A program made the position numbers and the translations under genes. The notes under the pieces are model-generated. The model ran no database searches and had not been told where the DNA came from. It worked only from the letters and a program-made list of their open reading frames with translations. Below, piece by piece: positions 6,417 to 8,967 of a stretch of 8,967 nucleotides of DNA. Position 1 is the first letter of the stretch, and the number at the start of each line of letters is the position of its first letter. Where the stretch lies: assembly GCA_946481035.1 (NCBI GenBank), contig CAMLNK010000100.1, forward strand, positions 1 to 8,967, written 5' to 3'. This DNA is from an uncultured Dyadobacter sp. Its GTDB lineage: Bacteria; Bacteroidota; Bacteroidia; Cytophagales; Spirosomataceae.

Positions 6417-8096
6417 ATGGCAGAAGTAATTCGTATGCCCAAAATGAGCGACACCATGGAAGAAGGTGTTATCGCGGAATGGCACAAAAAAGTAGGTGAT
6501 AAAATTAAATCCGGTGAAGTGATTGCTGAGGTCGAAACCGACAAAGCAACCATGGACCTTGAATCTTACTGGGACGGTACCCTTCTTTATATTGGCGTAA
6601 AAAAAGGCGACGCAGTACCTATCGACGGTATCATGGCGATCGTGGGCGCTGAGGGTGAAGATTATCAGTCGCTGCTCGACGGTGCCAGCAACGGAAACGG
6701 ATCGGCTCCTTCCGCGCCTGCTCCTGCCCCTGCCGTTGAAACAGTAACTCCACAACCCGCAGCGGCAGCCCCCGCTAAACCAGCCGCTTCTACCGAGAAA
6801 ATCAATGCTGCGGTAGTTCGCATGCCGAAAATGAGCGATACCATGGAAGAAGGTACGCTGGTTTCATGGCAGAAAAAAGTGGGCGATAAAGTTAAATCAG
6901 GCGATATCCTGGCCGAAGTTGAAACCGACAAGGCCACGATGGAACTCGAAGCATACGAATACGTTACGCTGCTTTACGTAGGCATCAAAGAAGGCGATGC
7001 GGTACCCGTAGACGCGATCATCGCGGTAATCGGTGAAGAAGGCGCGAATGTCGAAGCATTGCTGGCCCGCGAAAACGGTGAAGCACCTGCTGAAACTGCT
7101 GCTGCACCAGCGCAAGCTGCGTCCTCGGCACCTGCGGTAAATGGCTCGGAAAAGGCTGTTTCGGTAGCAGATTCCAACGAGCGCGTAAAAGCATCTCCAT
7201 TGGCCAAACGCCTCGCCGACGAAAAAGGCATTAACCTGAGCGAAGTGGCCGGAAGCGGCGACAACGGACGTATCGTAAAACGCGATGTGGACGAGTTCAA
7301 ACCTGCTGCACAAACATCGGCTCCTGCGGCTGCACCGGCTGCCAAAGCGGAAGCTGCTCCCGGAGTGGGAACTCCTGTTGCATCTGCACCAGCCACAGGC
7401 GTGGCGACGCCCGGCGATTTCGTGGATACCCCAATTTCGCAAATGCGCAAAACCATTGCGCGCCGCCTGAGCGAAAGCTTGTTCACTGCGCCTCACTTCT
7501 ACGTGACCATGGAAATCAACATGGACAAGGCCATGGCATTGCGCCCTCAGCTGAACGAAGTGGCTACCGCGAAGATTTCTTTCAACGACATGGTGATCAA
7601 AGCATGCGCCGTGGCATTGAAACAACATCCTGCCGTGAACTCCGCATGGCTGGGTGACAAAATCCGGAAATACAATTATGTCAATATCGGTGTAGCAGTA
7701 GCGGTAGATGAAGGTCTGCTGGTACCGGTTATCCGCGAGGCTGACAAGAAAACGCTTTCTGCCATTTCGGGTGAAGTAAAAGACCTGGCCGGCAAAGCGA
7801 AAGATAAAAAACTGCAACCGAAAGACTGGGAAGGCAACACATTCTCGGTATCGAACCTCGGTATGTTCGGTGTAGACGAGTTCACTGCGATCATCAACCC
7901 GCCGGATTCGTGCATCCTGGCGATCGGTGCGATCAAGAAAGTAGCTGCTTTCAAGGAAGATGGAACGGTTTACCCGACCAACATCATGAAAGTAACGCTT
8001 TCGGCCGACCACCGCGTGGTAGACGGTGCAACAGCAGCTCAATTCCTGCTGACAGTGAAGAAACTGTTGGAAGAGCCGATGAGCATGCTGGTTTAA
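6417..8096 (+). CDS. pdhC: Pyruvate dehydrogenase complex E2, dihydrolipoamide acetyltransferase
   Basis: A 559-residue E2 core enzyme that moves the acetyl group from E1 through a lipoyl arm to CoA, linking glycolysis to the citric acid cycle. In order: lipoyl domain 1 (about 1-85, lipoylated Lys43 in ETDKATM), an Ala/Pro linker, lipoyl domain 2 (about 130-215, Lys172 in a second ETDKATM), a second linker, the peripheral-subunit-binding domain (about 258-293, ASPLAKRLADEKG to GRIVKRDV), a third Ala/Pro linker and the catalytic domain (about 334-559). The active site is DHRVVDG, with His532 and Asp536. The two lipoyl domains align without gaps and are about 65% identical by eye, pointing to tandem duplication. 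The MPKMSDTMEEG lipoyl start and the domain layout fit pyruvate E2 rather than 2-oxoglutarate E2, which usually has one lipoyl domain. It stands alone, with its own promoter element and terminator; E1 and E3 genes are not in the window. Confidence 0.95.
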   Translation: MAEVIRMPKMSDTMEEGVIAEWHKKVGDKIKSGEVIAEVETDKATMDLESYWDGTLLYIGVKKGDAVPIDGIMAIVGAEGEDYQSLLDGASNGNGSAPSAPAPAPAVETVTPQPAAAAPAKPAASTEKINAAVVRMPKMSDTMEEGTLVSWQKKVGDKVKSGDILAEVETDKATMELEAYEYVTLLYVGIKEGDAVPVDAIIAVIGEEGANVEALLARENGEAPAETAAAPAQAASSAPAVNGSEKAVSVADSNERVKASPLAKRLADEKGINLSEVAGSGDNGRIVKRDVDEFKPAAQTSAPAAAPAAKAEAAPGVGTPVASAPATGVATPGDFVDTPISQMRKTIARRLSESLFTAPHFYVTMEINMDKAMALRPQLNEVATAKISFNDMVIKACAVALKQHPAVNSAWLGDKIRKYNYVNIGVAVAVDEGLLVPVIREADKKTLSAISGEVKDLAGKAKDKKLQPKDWEGNTFSVSNLGMFGVDEFTAIINPPDSCILAIGAIKKVAAFKEDGTVYPTNIMKVTLSADHRVVDGATAAQFLLTVKKLLEEPMSMLV

Positions 8097-8115
8097 CCCA
8101 AATACAAACGCATGA

Positions 8116-8153
8116 AAAAGTGTCAGGCCCGCAAGGTCTGGCACTTTTGTTTT
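8116..8153 (+). terminator. Intrinsic terminator after the E2 gene
   Basis: The stem pairs AAAAGTGTCAGGCC (8116-8129) with GGTCTGGCACTTTT (8135-8148) over 14 positions, two of them G·U wobbles, around a CGCAA loop. The T-rich run TTTTGTTTT closes it. It lies 20 bases after the E2 stop codon and separates that gene from hslV. The A-run/T-run symmetry suggests it could also work on the other strand, though no minus-strand gene ends here. Confidence 0.88.
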
Positions 8154-8203
8154 CAGAGGGTTTTTGTTTCAAACGCGACAAACATTTGCATTAAAATATC
8201 AAT

Positions 8204-8746
8204 ATGGAGAAAATACACGCTACTACCGTCCTCGGGGTACTTCACAACGGAACTGTCGCATTAGGCGCGGACGGTCAGGCTACAATGGGCAATACGGTTG
8301 CCAAGAGTAATGTTAAAAAGATCCGCACCCTGCAAGGCGGCAAAATCCTCGTCGGCTTCGCAGGCTCGACAGCCGATGCATTCACGCTTCTGGATCGTTT
8401 TGAAGAAAAACTGAATGGCTACGGCGGCAATATGAAGCGCGCAGCCATTGAACTGGCGAAAGACTGGCGCACCGACCGCTACCTGCGCAAGCTGGAAGCG
8501 ATGATGATTACCGCAAATAAGGATGAAATCCTGGTCATTTCAGGAACCGGAGACGTTTTGGAGCCGGAAAATGGCATTGCCTCCATCGGCTCGGGCGGGA
8601 ACTTTGCATTATCGGCTGCACAGGCATTGAAGAAACATGCCACGCATTTGAGTGCAGAAGAAATGGTACGGGAAGGCTTGACCATTGCGGCTGATCTTTG
8701 CATTTATACCAATCATAATCTCGTGATCGAGAAGGTTGCGCAGTAG
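8204..8746 (+). CDS. hslV: ATP-dependent protease subunit HslV (ClpQ)
   Basis: A 180-residue N-terminal-nucleophile peptidase that forms a dodecamer capped by the HslU ATPase and degrades unfolded or regulatory proteins in the cytoplasm. The sequence follows E. coli HslV closely: [68 protein letters not shown] and CIYTNHN. The catalytic nucleophile is Thr7, so the first six residues (MEKIHA) must be removed as a short propeptide; E. coli HslV loses only its Met. Lys39 and Asp23 correspond to the active-site Lys33 and Asp17 of the mature enzyme. ATG 8204 is the only start that fits and is preceded by an AT-rich, Shine-Dalgarno-poor leader (CATTTG at 8183-8188 may belong to a weak -7 box). The usual partner hslU does not follow directly. 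Confidence 0.97.
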   Translation: MEKIHATTVLGVLHNGTVALGADGQATMGNTVAKSNVKKIRTLQGGKILVGFAGSTADAFTLLDRFEEKLNGYGGNMKRAAIELAKDWRTDRYLRKLEAMMITANKDEILVISGTGDVLEPENGIASIGSGGNFALSAAQALKKHATHLSAEEMVREGLTIAADLCIYTNHNLVIEKVAQ

Positions 8747-8772
8747 TGGATGATTTGGATGTAAAACGGTAA

Positions 8773-8861
8773 TGTCACCCTGAGCGAAGTCGAAGGGTAG
8801 TTGCGTGATGCCAATTGCGTGATTACGGTACGGACTGTCTTCGACTTCGCTCAGACTGACA
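8773..8861. repeat. REP/MITE-like imperfect inverted repeat
   Basis: Two 23-base arms face each other, at 8773-8795 and 8839-8861. The core TGAGCGAAGTCGAAG (8781-8795) and its exact reverse complement (8839-8853) are 15 bases, and the outer parts share CTGAC/GTCA-type ends with two mismatches. The centre carries a direct repeat TTGCGTGAT at 8801-8809 and 8815-8823. The left arm can also fold on itself by ACCCT (8777-8781) with AGGGT (8794-8798). There is no ORF. Its place just after hslV, in a gap before a likely convergent gene, is typical of dispersed REP-type elements. A similar core is known to me as a common intergenic motif in several bacterial phyla, but copy number here cannot be seen. 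Confidence 0.65.
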
Positions 8862-8870
8862 CTGTTCATG

Positions 8871-8913
8871 TTCCTTTCCCCTTTCCTCCGTTCTCCCTTT
8901 CCTCCCTTCTCCT
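8871..8913. repeat. Pyrimidine tract with a 16-bp tandem repeat
   Basis: Of 43 bases on the + strand, 42 are C or T; only G8890 breaks the run. It includes two tandem 16-base units, CCCTTTCCTCCGTTCT (8879-8894) and CCCTTTCCTCCCTTCT (8895-8910), which differ at one base. It lies between the inverted repeat and the likely stop of a minus-strand gene. It may be slippage-prone simple sequence; a function is not shown. Confidence 0.6.
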
Positions 8914-8967
8914 ACAATTCCGCCATCAGCGTCATCAGCCGCACCAGCGAATCAGAAATCACACGGT
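8912..8967 (-). CDS. Possible C-terminal end of a convergent gene, cut by window end
   Basis: Read on the minus strand, one frame is open from the window edge to a TAG at 8914-8912 and encodes RVISDSLVRLMTLMAEL, which could form an amphipathic C-terminal helix. Both other minus frames stop within the first few codons. The codons are GC-rich and Leu/Met-rich, as in the neighbouring genes, in contrast to the pyrimidine tract just beyond the stop. With 17 residues the product cannot be named. It would converge with hslV, leaving the 165-base gap that holds the repeats. Confidence 0.4.
   Translation of the reverse strand, partial: RVISDSLVRLMTLMAEL

Noticed and set aside
7236..7252. CTGAGCGAAGT inside the E2 gene resembling the core of the downstream inverted repeat
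   Set aside because: The match is only 11 bases and encodes the conserved LSEV of the subunit-binding domain, so it is coincidental.
6897..8144. 415-residue open frame on the minus strand opposite the E2 gene
   Set aside because: It is fully antisense to a certain gene, has a strange composition rich in Phe, Arg, His and Cys, and shows no family motif. It arises from the strong codon bias of the E2 gene.
1..8967. CRISPR arrays, tRNA genes, transposases, phage or toxin-antitoxin genes
   Set aside because: No regularly spaced repeats, cloverleaf sequences or protein motifs of these kinds were found.

Overview
The window is chromosomal DNA of a member of the Bacteroidota, most likely a Cytophagales (Dyadobacter/Spirosomataceae-like) bacterium. 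This placement is an inference. It rests on the character of the LepA, PDH-E2 and HslV proteins, the weak or absent Shine-Dalgarno sequences, a TAnnTTTG-type -7 element before the E2 gene, and moderate GC content. No 16S or other decisive marker is present. No tRNA, rRNA, CRISPR array, transposase or phage gene was seen.

Layout: (1) 1-334 is the 3' end of lepA (elongation factor 4). (2) 346-2043 encodes a 565-residue multi-pass membrane protein resembling the DUF6044/YkoS family. A long hairpin followed by a T-run, which looks like an intrinsic terminator or attenuator, lies inside the first 20 codons of this gene. (3) 2154-6184 is a tight five-gene run on the + strand: methyltransferase, second methyltransferase, HpcH/HpaI-type aldolase, D-2-hydroxyacid dehydrogenase and family-2 glycosyltransferase. 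Each junction is a 1- or 4-base stop/start overlap, so the genes are probably translationally coupled. (4) 6185-6416 is a regulatory gap with a palindrome and a Bacteroidota-type promoter element. (5) 6417-8096 encodes the E2 acetyltransferase of the pyruvate dehydrogenase complex with two lipoyl domains, ending at a clear intrinsic terminator. (6) 8204-8746 is hslV, the peptidase of the HslUV protease. (7) 8747-8967 holds a REP/MITE-like inverted repeat, a pyrimidine tract with a 16-bp tandem repeat, and probably the last codons of a convergent minus-strand gene.

lepA, the E2 gene and hslV are housekeeping genes that flank an accessory block. That block (DUF6044 protein plus the five-gene operon) looks like a small pathway that makes or decorates a cell-surface glycan or lipid-linked product. 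The aldolase could join a 2-oxo acid to an aldehyde, and the dehydrogenase could reduce the resulting 2-oxo group. The methyltransferases could cap hydroxyl or carboxyl groups, and the GT2 enzyme (polyprenyl-phosphate sugar synthase-like) and the membrane protein could handle lipid-linked transfer. The enzyme classes can be read from sequence; the joint pathway is a hypothesis and the product is unknown. It is the best candidate here for an undescribed system.
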